From positions 248,001 through 312,000 of the forward strand of contig JAFEAL010000005.1 of assembly GCA_018266435.1 (NCBI GenBank): DNA of 64,000 bases. The letters run 5' to 3'. Under the pieces are notes generated by a model. The model saw only the letters and a list, made by a program, of their open reading frames with translations. It was not told where the DNA came from and did not search any database. Position 1 is the stretch's first letter. Every line of letters begins with the position of its first letter. Positions 47,023 through 55,852 of the stretch are shown here, one piece after another. The DNA comes from Bacteroidota bacterium (lineage in GTDB: Bacteria; Bacteroidota; Bacteroidia; Cytophagales; Cyclobacteriaceae). The position numbers and the translations under genes are program-made.

Positions 47023-47056
47023 CTATAAAGCCACTCTGAAAAGGGTGGCTTTATAG
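47023..47056. terminator. Bidirectional terminator between the TonB receptor and hom
   Basis: CTATAAAGCCAC and GTGGCTTTATAG form a perfect 12-bp stem with a 10-nt loop between the convergent stops at 46993 and 47065. T-rich sequence within and after the stem supports termination on both strands. Confidence 0.85.
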
Positions 47057-47064
47057 TTATAGCA

Positions 47065-48294
47065 TTAAGACTCAACACATTTTAATTTCTCCTTCTTGGC
47101 AAATGCCTCGAGGTTAACTTGTGGGGCTAATACCACACTCACCTCATCCCACTCGCTCCATTCTTTAAGCTTATTCAGCGTTATCGTGCCCGTCATGTAC
47201 TGATGGCCATTGCCCCGGTAGCCGCCTTTGAAGTTTTCAAAATCCTTTGGCGAAACGAGTGACTCCTTGAGAAAGCTACTAATGACATCCACTGTGGCGT
47301 TGTTAGAAAATGGCAATCCTTCGCCTTGTGCAAATTTTTTATACTCATAACGGTAGTCATAAGTCAATGCTGAAATATCTGAAAGCACGGCTGAGCCGGT
47401 TGGGTAACTTCCTGCTCCTTTGCCGATGAATACTTGCTTTTCAGCGAAAGCACCTTCTACCAACACGGCATTGTATTCATTGCGAACCGAGGCCAGCATG
47501 TGATCAGCCGGTATAAATTGAGGAGCAACCAAAGCAAAAATTTTTCCTGCTTTTTTATAGGCACGTGCTACCAGTTTAATGGTGAGGTTGTTCTCCCGGG
47601 CATACTTTAAATCGAGCGGTGAAATCTTTTCGATGCCCACATTGATGATCTCTTCCGGTTTTAGGAAAACGCCAAAGGTATGCGCGATGGCAATGGTTAA
47701 TTTGAATTTTGGGTCAAACGCTTTTACATCCAGAGTTGGGTCGCTTTCGGCAAAGCCCAGATCTTGTGCACCTTTCAATGCCTCGAGGTAATTTTTTCGT
47801 TCTTCAAACACTTTAGTAAGAATGTAGTTGGTTGAGCCATTAAAAATCCCTTCGATACTGGTAATCAAATCGTTGTCGTAGTATTCTTCGAGGTTACGCA
47901 AAATAGGAATGCTGCCGCACACTGCGCCTTCGTATAAAATGGCACGGTTATACTTTTGTTGCAATTCGTATATCTCGGTTAAGTGTTCGGCAATCATTTT
48001 TTTATTGGCCGTTACTACGTGCTTTCCGTTTTGCAAGGCAGTCTTTACAATTTCAAAAGCGGCATTGGCATCATCAATCAGTTCTACTACTACATCAATT
48101 TCTTGGTCTAGGAGAATATCGTTTTTGTCATAGGTAAATACAGACTGATCCAGGATGCGTTTTTTATTATGTGTTTTAACGCATATTTTTTTGATCTCGG
48201 CTTTAACGCCATGCGTTTCGTTTAGCACGTGGTACAGTCCCTGCCCCACACATCCAAAGCCGAATACCCCAAGCTTTAATTTTTTATGTTTCAT
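47065..48294 (-). CDS. hom: Homoserine dehydrogenase
   Basis: The enzyme reduces aspartate semialdehyde to homoserine with NAD(P)H. The 409-residue protein has the Rossmann GVFGFGCVGQGLYHVL at the start, VVTANKKMIAEH (about 92-103), the catalytic segment GFAESDPTLDVKAFD (about 189-203) and a C-terminal extension that lacks a clear ACT domain. It overlaps metX by 4 nt, so the operon metY-metX-hom makes homoserine, acetylates it and adds sulfur. Confidence 0.94.
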   Translation of the reverse strand: MKHKKLKLGVFGFGCVGQGLYHVLNETHGVKAEIKKICVKTHNKKRILDQSVFTYDKNDILLDQEIDVVVELIDDANAAFEIVKTALQNGKHVVTANKKMIAEHLTEIYELQQKYNRAILYEGAVCGSIPILRNLEEYYDNDLITSIEGIFNGSTNYILTKVFEERKNYLEALKGAQDLGFAESDPTLDVKAFDPKFKLTIAIAHTFGVFLKPEEIINVGIEKISPLDLKYARENNLTIKLVARAYKKAGKIFALVAPQFIPADHMLASVRNEYNAVLVEGAFAEKQVFIGKGAGSYPTGSAVLSDISALTYDYRYEYKKFAQGEGLPFSNNATVDVISSFLKESLVSPKDFENFKGGYRGNGHQYMTGTITLNKLKEWSEWDEVSVVLAPQVNLEAFAKKEKLKCVES

Positions 48295-49364
48295 GAAAAT
48301 GTATTTATGATTTTTTTATTGTGATTTTTTTCGATCCATACAGGTTCAGCAAAAAAATTTCTTACAATTTTTCTGAACACACTAAACTCTACTAAAAATC
48401 CATCGTGGCCAAAATCGGATGAAATGATTTTTAGTGTAGCGTTGGGTATTTGCTCAGCCAGAAATTTTTGTTCTGAAACAGGAAACAAAAAATCTGTTTC
48501 AATACCCACCACCAGCGTTTTTGCACGCACCTGTTTTAAAGTGTCATTTACACTTTCTCTACCCCGGCCCACGTTGTGGCTGTCCATGGCTTTAGATAGC
48601 AGCCAGTATGTAAAAGCATTAAAACGGCCAGCCAGTTTTTGTCCTTGGTAGCGCTGGTAGGTTGCTGCACGAAAGTTATCAAGAGTGTCGTTAGTTTTTT
48701 CTAACTGAGTTTTTTCAAAACCATCATAGGCGCGGTAAGATATCATGCCTATGGCCCGGGCTGCTTTCATTCCCTCCAAACCGGCACGGGCATCATTTTC
48801 TTTCCATGTGGCATCGGCCGATATGGCCATACGCTGTGCTTCGTTGAAGGCAATGCCCCAGGGTGAATGCACCGCATTGGTAGCAATCAGCACCAAATGC
48901 TCAAAGGTTTCGGGTTTTTGAATAGCCCACTCCAACGCTTGCTGGCCGCCCAGAGAAGGACCGATTAGTGTATGGATTTTGTCAATACCCAAATGTTGAC
49001 GAAGCAAATCAAATGCAGCCACCATATCGCGGTTGGTGAGCAAAGGAAAACTGTGAAAATAATTTTTTCCGGTATCAGGATTGATTGATAACGGGCCTGT
49101 AGAACCATAACATCCACCCAGTGTGTTGGCGCAGATGATGAAATGATGGCGTGGGTCAAATGGGCTCCCCTCTACAAACAGATCTCTCCACCATTCGGTA
49201 ACATCTGAATTACCGGTAAGTGCATGAACTACCCACACGACATTGCTGCGGTCGTGGTTCAGTTGACCGAGTGTAGTGTATTTAAGTTGGAAACCGGAGA
49301 GCCTGCCACCGGCCTCCAACAAAAACTCGTTGTCAAAATGAAATAAGTGATCTTGTCTTAACAT
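48291..49364 (-). CDS. metX: Homoserine O-acetyltransferase MetX
   Basis: MetX acetylates homoserine with acetyl-CoA to start methionine synthesis. The 357-residue alpha/beta-hydrolase has LTGNSDVTEWWRDLF, GPSLGGQQALEWA with the nucleophilic Ser at about residue 137, DFLFPVSEQ (catalytic Asp) and GHDGFLVE (catalytic His). MetX and MetA do the same job in different folds, and whether the acyl group is acetyl or succinyl cannot be told with certainty. It overlaps hom by 4 nt and is separated from metY by a 67-nt hairpin repeat. Confidence 0.93.
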   Translation of the reverse strand: MLRQDHLFHFDNEFLLEAGGRLSGFQLKYTTLGQLNHDRSNVVWVVHALTGNSDVTEWWRDLFVEGSPFDPRHHFIICANTLGGCYGSTGPLSINPDTGKNYFHSFPLLTNRDMVAAFDLLRQHLGIDKIHTLIGPSLGGQQALEWAIQKPETFEHLVLIATNAVHSPWGIAFNEAQRMAISADATWKENDARAGLEGMKAARAIGMISYRAYDGFEKTQLEKTNDTLDNFRAATYQRYQGQKLAGRFNAFTYWLLSKAMDSHNVGRGRESVNDTLKQVRAKTLVVGIETDFLFPVSEQKFLAEQIPNATLKIISSDFGHDGFLVEFSVFRKIVRNFFAEPVWIEKNHNKKIINTFS

Positions 49365-49382
49365 AAAGGTTTCAAGTCGTAA

Positions 49383-49421
49383 GCTTCAAGTTACAGGCTG
49401 CCGGGGCTTGTAACTTGAGGC
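49383..49421. repeat. Strong hairpin repeat between metX and metY
   Basis: GCTTCAAGTTACAGGC and the matching arm 49406-49421 pair over 16 positions with two G-T pairs and a 7-nt loop. The CAAG/AGCTT words match those around S23-like element A and 27021-27088. In the metY-metX transcript the hairpin would stand between the two cistrons, and could work as a processing or stability site. Confidence 0.7.
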
Positions 49422-49431
49422 TTGTAGTTTT

Positions 49432-50766
<1,335 letters not shown>

Positions 50767-50848
50767 TTAAATATTTTGAATGTTTAATTTTTGAATGGAA
50801 CTGGCTAAGCCTTATTCATGCCCGTCACTCGGCAGACCGTGCGCTTAG

Positions 50849-50876
50849 GTTGTTGCTGGATGTTTAGCTGAACAAC
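50849..50876 (-). promoter_or_regulatory. Hairpin between the Cys-leader ORF and metY (candidate attenuator arm)
   Basis: On the minus strand GTTGTT (50871-50876) can pair with the AACAAC part of CAGCAACAAC (50849-50858). The same 3' arm is complementary to GTTGTTG (50900-50906) inside the Cys codons of the leader ORF. A second pair, CTAAGC (50843-50848) with GCTTAG (50805-50810), lies closer to metY. Confidence 0.5.
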
Positions 50877-50880
50877 AAAA

Positions 50881-50991
50881 TCAACAGCAGCAGCGCATAC
50901 AACAACAAATGTTGCAGCACCAAGTGTTGATAATTTGAGAAAGAGATGCCCTGTATGGGGCCAGATCGGTGAATGAGGTGAATTTTTTCAT
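50881..50991 (-). CDS. Poly-cysteine leader peptide (36 aa) downstream of the SAM riboswitch
   Basis: ATG at 50991 opens a 37-codon ORF to the TGA at 50881-50883. The first 24 residues are ordinary (MKKFTSFTDLAPYRAS...INTW). The last twelve are CCNICCCMRCCC, eight Cys and one Met. The composition is that of a regulatory leader peptide in which ribosome stalling at Cys codons reports the level of Cys-tRNA. It starts only 8 nt after the end of the SAM-I aptamer and ends 127 nt before the metY ATG. Poly-cysteine leader ORFs acting as cysteine attenuators are known in mycobacteria; the same role here is inference. Protein-coding conservation has not been tested. Confidence 0.6.
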   Translation of the reverse strand: MKKFTSFTDLAPYRASLSQIINTWCCNICCCMRCCC

Positions 50992-50998
50992 TTTGCTT

Positions 50999-51092
50999 CC
51001 GGTTTATATTTCAGGAATTAGCACCTTTCCATTTTCAGGAGGGTTGCTAGCGCTTCACAGAGCCTGTCTCTCCGCGCTTCTTTATAAATCGG
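50999..51092 (-). ncRNA. SAM-I (S-box) riboswitch
   Basis: On the minus strand a ten-position P1 (CCGATTTATA with TATAAACCGG, nine paired) encloses the SAM-I core: AAGAAGCGC, GGAGAGACAGGC, the TGAAGCGC-AGCAACC segment and the diagnostic AAGGTGCTAATTCC. Order and spacing match the SAM-I aptamer. In this class SAM binding stabilises P1 and represses the downstream methionine genes. It lies about 25 nt after the promoter start and 245 nt before metY. Confidence 0.93.
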
Positions 51093-51123
51093 TTGAGCTA
51101 TTGCCTCACCGACTATGATGGCA

Positions 51124-51155
51124 CAAACGTATAGTAGATTGGTAGAGTTTCCAAA
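51124..51155 (-). promoter_or_regulatory. Promoter of the metY-metX-hom operon
   Basis: On the minus strand TTTG (51152-51155) is followed after 20 nt by TACGTTTG (51124-51131), a near-perfect Bacteroidota promoter. Transcription would begin near 51117, just upstream of the SAM-I aptamer. Confidence 0.75.
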
Positions 51156-51209
51156 TCAATGGCAAAAAAATTGTTAAAAAATTTTCTTGAAGGCTTACAG
51201 ATGTTCGTG

Positions 51210-52967
51210 CTATTGAGGTAAGAATACTTTAAAAACAGATCCACTGCCGGGTTTGCTGGTCAGTTCAATTTTACCATTCAATCGCTCAACCGCTCGCTTT
51301 AATATATATAGGCCAAGCCCCGAACCCTTGGTTTGGTTGTTGGCACGAAAGAACATATCAAAGATTTTTGCTTGATGTGATTTGTCAATTCCCTGGCCAT
51401 TGTCACTCACTTCAATGACAGCTTGATTATCGGTTTGATAAACTGAGATCTTGACAAATGGATTGATTTTGGTAGAATACTTAACGGCATTTTCAATCAG
51501 GTTTTGTAAGATGGTGCTGACAATGGCCCACTCAGAACGGTAATCGAATGATTTGATTTCTTTGATAAAATGAATGTTCTTATAATTTTCTATGTAGCTG
51601 CAGGATTCAATGCAATCATTTATCAGGGAAACAAAATCAATTTGGGTGCGGGTGTTCTCTAAGTGATTTAACTGAGTTAAATGAATCAATCCCATCACAA
51701 TGTCATGTATCCGGTTGACTTGTGACCGATACATACTAAAATAAGAAAGGGCTGTCTCATCAGTTACATCAATCTCAACTAATTTCTGTAATCCTTGCAG
51801 CGATGAGATGGGGCCCTTTAAGTCATGTGAGACGCGGTAAAAAAAAGAATCCAGTTCGGCATTTTTGCTTTCAATGATTTGATTTTTTTCTTGTTGCACC
51901 ACTGCCTTTTGCTCAAGATCTTCAATGTGCTTTACCGCTTCGTAGCTTTTGATAATGCTGTAGCTCTCTTTGTTGATGATTGCTTCTTTGTGAGAAATAA
52001 ATTTTTCGAGGTATTGCAGGGCAAGGGCATTGTTTCCTTCTTTTTTGGCAAGTAAATAAAGATTGTAGTCCACTTTGAAGCCAATAATTTGCACATTGAA
52101 TGCATCACTCAGCTCGAGAGATTTGTTAAAGTACTCACGTGCACGAGAAAACACATTCATGTCCATATAAGCCATACCCAGTTTGTTGTATACCATGGCC
52201 AGGCCTAACTTGTCTCCCGAGCGAAGGTGTAGTTCTAAGGCTTTGTCAAAATCGGCAACGGCTTTTTGTGCGTCACCTAATTTTATAAAAAGTTTGCCCC
52301 GGCCATACAAAGCAAAAGCTAACCCTCGCTCATCGCCCGATTCTTTTTTCAGTTGTATGCTCCGCTCTATGGTTTCCATGGCCAGTGCATGTCTTCCTTG
52401 TTTGAAATAAATGGCAGATAAAGGATTTAGTGAGTTTGACTCAAGGCTTGAGTCGTGAATGATACGGCTTGCTTCAATGGATTTTTCATACACTTCTATG
52501 GCTTTTTCTTCATCACTGTAATATTCATAGACCGTGCCCATACTCTTCAGTGTGCGGGCTTGGTTATAGTAATCGCCAAGCGTTTTGTATATGGAAAGAG
52601 ATTCCGCCAGCAATAGCAACGACTGTGGATACAGATTAGTACGGTAATGAATGCTGCCAATGTTATACTTGGCATCAGCAATTCCTTTTTGATTTCCGTC
52701 CTGCTGAAAAAAAGTGAGGGCTTCTTCTGATAATTCCTGAGCTTTTTTAAACTCCCCCTGAATGAGGTAGTAAAGCCCCAGATTATTTTTGGCCGTGGCC
52801 ACTAATCCTTCGTCACGGAGGGCTTCGCATTGAAGAAGCAATTCTTCGGTCAGGCGAATGCTTTTTTGAAGATCGGAAGCGCGGAGTTTATAGGCATCTT
52901 CTAACTGAGCAGCCAGAAGGTTTGAATGACCTTGCAGGTCAGGTTCCACGCCCGATGATTTGTCCAT
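51210..52967 (-). CDS. Cytoplasmic TPR sensor histidine kinase
   Basis: The 585-residue protein has no signal or membrane segment. Residues about 35-320 form seven or so tetratricopeptide repeats (ATAKNNLGLYYLIQGEFKKAQ, DAKYNIGSIHYRT...), a coiled coil follows (about 330-370), then a HisKA domain with FYRVSHDLKGPISSLQ (phospho-His) and a HATPase domain with NLIENAVKYS (N box), DNGQGID (G1) and GSGLGLY (G2). It lacks a receiver domain and no response regulator is adjacent. The TPR region probably senses a protein or peptide partner. It lies downstream of fabG in the same direction. Confidence 0.92.
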   Translation of the reverse strand: MDKSSGVEPDLQGHSNLLAAQLEDAYKLRASDLQKSIRLTEELLLQCEALRDEGLVATAKNNLGLYYLIQGEFKKAQELSEEALTFFQQDGNQKGIADAKYNIGSIHYRTNLYPQSLLLLAESLSIYKTLGDYYNQARTLKSMGTVYEYYSDEEKAIEVYEKSIEASRIIHDSSLESNSLNPLSAIYFKQGRHALAMETIERSIQLKKESGDERGLAFALYGRGKLFIKLGDAQKAVADFDKALELHLRSGDKLGLAMVYNKLGMAYMDMNVFSRAREYFNKSLELSDAFNVQIIGFKVDYNLYLLAKKEGNNALALQYLEKFISHKEAIINKESYSIIKSYEAVKHIEDLEQKAVVQQEKNQIIESKNAELDSFFYRVSHDLKGPISSLQGLQKLVEIDVTDETALSYFSMYRSQVNRIHDIVMGLIHLTQLNHLENTRTQIDFVSLINDCIESCSYIENYKNIHFIKEIKSFDYRSEWAIVSTILQNLIENAVKYSTKINPFVKISVYQTDNQAVIEVSDNGQGIDKSHQAKIFDMFFRANNQTKGSGLGLYILKRAVERLNGKIELTSKPGSGSVFKVFLPQ

Positions 52968-53025
52968 TAGAAAAAGTCAACTTTCAATAGTATGAAACTC
53001 TACTTTTTAAAAAAAGAAATTCTTG

Positions 53026-53772
53026 TTAGGTGAGCATACCGCCATCTACTTGAATCACTTGCCCGGTGATGTAGGACGACATACTGGAGGCCAGGAATAC
53101 GCACGCATCGGCTACATCTTCGGGTTTGCCACCGCGCTTGAGCGGAATGGCATCGCGCCAGCTTTGTACGGTCTTTTCGTCCAACTTACCGGTCATTTCA
53201 GTTTCAATGAAGCCGGGAGCTACGGCATTGGAGCGAATTCCACGCGAGCCCAACTCTAATGCAACGGATTTGGTGAAACCGATAATGCCCGCTTTTGAGG
53301 CCGCATAATTAGCCTGGCCGGCATTTCCTTTCAGGCCTACCACTGAAGTCATATTAATGATGGAGCCGCTCTTCTGCTTCATCATGGGTTTGGTGGCAGC
53401 CTTCACTGTGTTAAAACAAGATTTCAAATTCACGTTCATAATCTTATCCCATGCTTCCTCATTCATACGAAGCAATAGGTTGTCCATGGTAATGCCGGCA
53501 TTGTTCACTAAAATATCGAGTGAGCCAAACTCGGTCACCACATCGTTAATGAGTTTGTCGGCTTGTGCAAAATCAGATGCATCAGAACGGTACCCTTTTG
53601 CTTTTACACCTTTTGAACTCAACTCGGCTTCGAGTGCCTGGCCTTGCTCTACGCTGGATAAGTAGGTGAAGGCAACATTAGCACCTTGCTCGGCAAATTG
53701 AAGGGCGATGCTGCGCCCAATGCCTTTGGAGGCACCTGTGATAAGTGCGGTTTTATTTTGGAGAAGTTTCAT
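53026..53772 (-). CDS. fabG: 3-oxoacyl-[acyl-carrier-protein] reductase FabG
   Basis: FabG reduces beta-ketoacyl-ACP with NADPH in fatty-acid elongation. The 248-residue SDR protein shows TGASKGIGRSIA (NADPH loop), NNAGIT (about 87-92), the catalytic Ser in INMTSVVG, YAASKAG with the catalytic Tyr and Lys, and ends SYITGQVIQVDGGM, all typical of FabG. It has no fab neighbours. It is divergent from lpd, with about 108 nt between starts. Confidence 0.95.
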   Translation of the reverse strand: MKLLQNKTALITGASKGIGRSIALQFAEQGANVAFTYLSSVEQGQALEAELSSKGVKAKGYRSDASDFAQADKLINDVVTEFGSLDILVNNAGITMDNLLLRMNEEAWDKIMNVNLKSCFNTVKAATKPMMKQKSGSIINMTSVVGLKGNAGQANYAASKAGIIGFTKSVALELGSRGIRSNAVAPGFIETEMTGKLDEKTVQSWRDAIPLKRGGKPEDVADACVFLASSMSSYITGQVIQVDGGMLT

Positions 53773-53880
53773 AGATCAATGGAATATTTTGCGAAACTAA
53801 TCTTTTTTTTGCATCCAATATTTTAAATTAATTTGCAAACCAAAATCGTAATTCGTAAACCCAAAATTTAAGATAAAGTC

Positions 53881-55272
53881 ATGGCAAATTATGATCTGAT
53901 TGTTATTGGTTCGGGCCCGGGCGGTTATGTAGCGGCCATACGGGCTTCACAACTGGGCATGAAAGTAGGAGTGGTTGAAAAAGCAGAATTGGGAGGCATT
54001 TGCCTGAATTGGGGTTGTATTCCTACCAAGGCATTACTCAAAAGTGCCAACGTGTTTGAATACATTCAGCATGCCAAAGATTATGGCATTGAAGTAAAAG
54101 AAGCTTCAGCTGATTTTTCGGGAGTCATCAAGCGTAGCCGCGAGGTGGCCAACGGTATGAGCAAGGGTATCCAGTTTCTATTTAAGAAAAATAAGATTGA
54201 ACATATTGCCGGCCACGGTGTGTTAAAAAAAGGTAATAAAGTAGAAGTGACCGATGCCGCAGGAAAGAAAATAATGTACGAGGCCAAACATATTATTTTG
54301 GCTACAGGTGCGCGTTCACGCGAATTACCCGCTTTGAAAATTGATGGCAAAAAAATCATAGGCTACCGCGAAGCGTTGGTATTGCCCGAACGCCCTAAAA
54401 AATTATTAGTGGTCGGATCTGGGGCAATCGGTGTAGAGTTTGCTTACTTCTATAAAACCATGGGAGCAGAAGTTACGGTAGTAGAATTTTTGCCCCGCAT
54501 TGTTCCGGTGGAAGACGAAGAAGTTTCTAAGCATCTTGAAAAATCATTTAAGAAATCAGGTATTACCATTTACACCAATTCTGAAGTTACATCTGTAGAT
54601 ACCAAGGGCAAAGGTTGTGTATCAACTGTTAAAACACCCACCGGTGAAATAAAAATAGAATCTGATATCGTTCTTTCGGCCGTGGGCATTACGACTAACT
54701 TGGAAGGAATTGGATTGGAAGAAGTAGGGGTAAAAACAGAAAAAGGAAAAGTAGTAGTTGACCCGTTTTACAAAACCAACGTACCTGGCGTGTATGCCAT
54801 TGGCGATATAACTTCAGGTCAGGCATTAGCACATGTGGCTTCAGCCGAAGGAATTATATGCGTGGAAAAAATTGCCGGACAAAACCCCGAACCTCTTAAT
54901 TATAACAATGTGCCAGGCTGCACGTACTGCTCTCCTGAAATTGCATCGGTTGGCTATACTGAAGAAGCTGCCAAAAAAGCCGGTTATCAAATCAAGGTAG
55001 GTAAGTTTCCGTTTACGGCATCTGGAAAAGCAAAAGCGGCAGGCGCACCCGATGGTTTTGTTAAAGTAATTTTTGATGCAAAATATGGAGAGTGGCTGGG
55101 CGCTCATTTTATTGGTGCTAACGTAACTGAAATGATTGCCGAAGTGGTGGTTGCCCGTAAACTAGAAACTACAGGACATGAAATCATAAAAGCCATTCAC
55201 CCGCATCCCACCATGAGCGAAGCCATTATGGAAGCCGCTGCCGCTGCCTATGGTGAGGTAATTCATTTATAA
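53881..55272 (+). CDS. lpdA: Dihydrolipoyl dehydrogenase (E3)
   Basis: The FAD enzyme reoxidises dihydrolipoamide in the 2-oxoacid dehydrogenase and glycine cleavage complexes. The 463-residue protein has the FAD loop GSGPGGYVAAI (about 10-20), the redox disulfide GGICLNWGCIPTK with Cys41 and Cys46, the NAD motif VVGSGAIGVEFA, and the C-terminal catalytic HPHPTMSE (His and Glu). Length is standard. No E1 or E2 gene is adjacent. Confidence 0.96.
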   Translation: MANYDLIVIGSGPGGYVAAIRASQLGMKVGVVEKAELGGICLNWGCIPTKALLKSANVFEYIQHAKDYGIEVKEASADFSGVIKRSREVANGMSKGIQFLFKKNKIEHIAGHGVLKKGNKVEVTDAAGKKIMYEAKHIILATGARSRELPALKIDGKKIIGYREALVLPERPKKLLVVGSGAIGVEFAYFYKTMGAEVTVVEFLPRIVPVEDEEVSKHLEKSFKKSGITIYTNSEVTSVDTKGKGCVSTVKTPTGEIKIESDIVLSAVGITTNLEGIGLEEVGVKTEKGKVVVDPFYKTNVPGVYAIGDITSGQALAHVASAEGIICVEKIAGQNPEPLNYNNVPGCTYCSPEIASVGYTEEAAKKAGYQIKVGKFPFTASGKAKAAGAPDGFVKVIFDAKYGEWLGAHFIGANVTEMIAEVVVARKLETTGHEIIKAIHPHPTMSEAIMEAAAAAYGEVIHL

Positions 55273-55473
55273 ACACAAATAGCCGGCTTAAAATACAGCA
55301 GTCAGTCAGGTTGATATGGCACAGGCTATGCAAATTAATTCGCTATAAGCCTGAGGGTTGGTTATTTGGTCGCTCACTTTTTTAAGCTGAAGACAATTAA
55401 AACACGGTATAGTCACTTTAACGGCTACGGAAAGCAGTTGGCAGAAAATACTTTTATTTAAATTATTTTCTTG

Positions 55474-55481
55474 TATATTTG
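55474..55481 (+). promoter_or_regulatory. -7 box of the microprotein gene pair
   Basis: TATATTTG matches TAnnTTTG and lies 28 nt before the ATG at 55509. The -33 position is T-rich (TTTT near 55452) without a full TTTG. Confidence 0.5.
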
Positions 55482-55508
55482 ATTTAAAATCAATAAAATC
55501 AGATAGTT

Positions 55509-55625
55509 ATGAAAACAGCGCCTGTTCGTTTCTATTTTCATAGGGCAAGGGTATTTGGTTGGCTGGTAGTGCTTTGTATTATTGGGTATATGTTGTTCAG
55601 TGTGGTTTCTCCCTATTTTAACTGA
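55509..55625 (+). CDS. Microprotein A (38 aa, single membrane segment, RARVFG motif)
   Basis: ATG at 55509 opens a 38-codon ORF: a short basic head (MKTAPVRFYFHRARVFG) followed by one hydrophobic segment (WLVVLCIIGYMLFSVV) and a polar end. The stop TGA overlaps the next ATG (TGATG). The next ORF has the same plan and the same RARVFG motif before its membrane segment, so the pair are tandem paralogues. A TAnnTTTG box lies 28 nt upstream. I do not recognise the family; a membrane-inserted regulatory or toxin-like role is possible but not shown. Confidence 0.65.
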   Translation: MKTAPVRFYFHRARVFGWLVVLCIIGYMLFSVVSPYFN

Positions 55626-55747
55626 TGCCTAAACACAAAAACATCCCAGTAAAAAGTTACTATCAACGAGCCAGGGTGTTTGGATACATGGTTTTAGCCA
55701 TCGCCCTGACTGTTCTGATTATTTATCTTATTGAGAAATTCGGGTAA
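55625..55747 (+). CDS. Microprotein B (40 aa, single membrane segment, RARVFG motif)
   Basis: The ATG at 55625 shares its A with the stop of microprotein A. The product has a basic head (MPKHKNIPVKSYYQRARVFG) and a hydrophobic segment (YMVLAIALTVLIIYLI) ending EKFG. Aligned on RARVFG, A and B share Tyr two to three positions before and an aromatic residue (Trp or Tyr) right after. Duplication with divergence, one-base overlap and conserved topology argue that both are translated. Function unknown. Confidence 0.65.
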   Translation: MPKHKNIPVKSYYQRARVFGYMVLAIALTVLIIYLIEKFG

Positions 55748-55823
55748 TAATCTCTTTCTCCTTTTTCCTCAACCATGTGAGGAAAGTCTCTTTTTGGTTA
55801 CAATTCTAATTTCATTCAATTGC

Positions 55824-55831
55824 TAAATTTG
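55824..55831 (+). promoter_or_regulatory. -7 box of the giant TPR gene
   Basis: TAAATTTG matches TAnnTTTG, 22 nt before the ATG at 55853. No -33 TTG at proper spacing is visible. Confidence 0.4.
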
Positions 55832-55852
55832 TTCTTCTACAAATTAAGCCCC

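Noticed and set aside
55313-55348. CAGGCT...AGCCTG inverted repeat after lpd as a terminator
   Set aside because: Only 6 bp of stem, a large loop and no T tract follow it.
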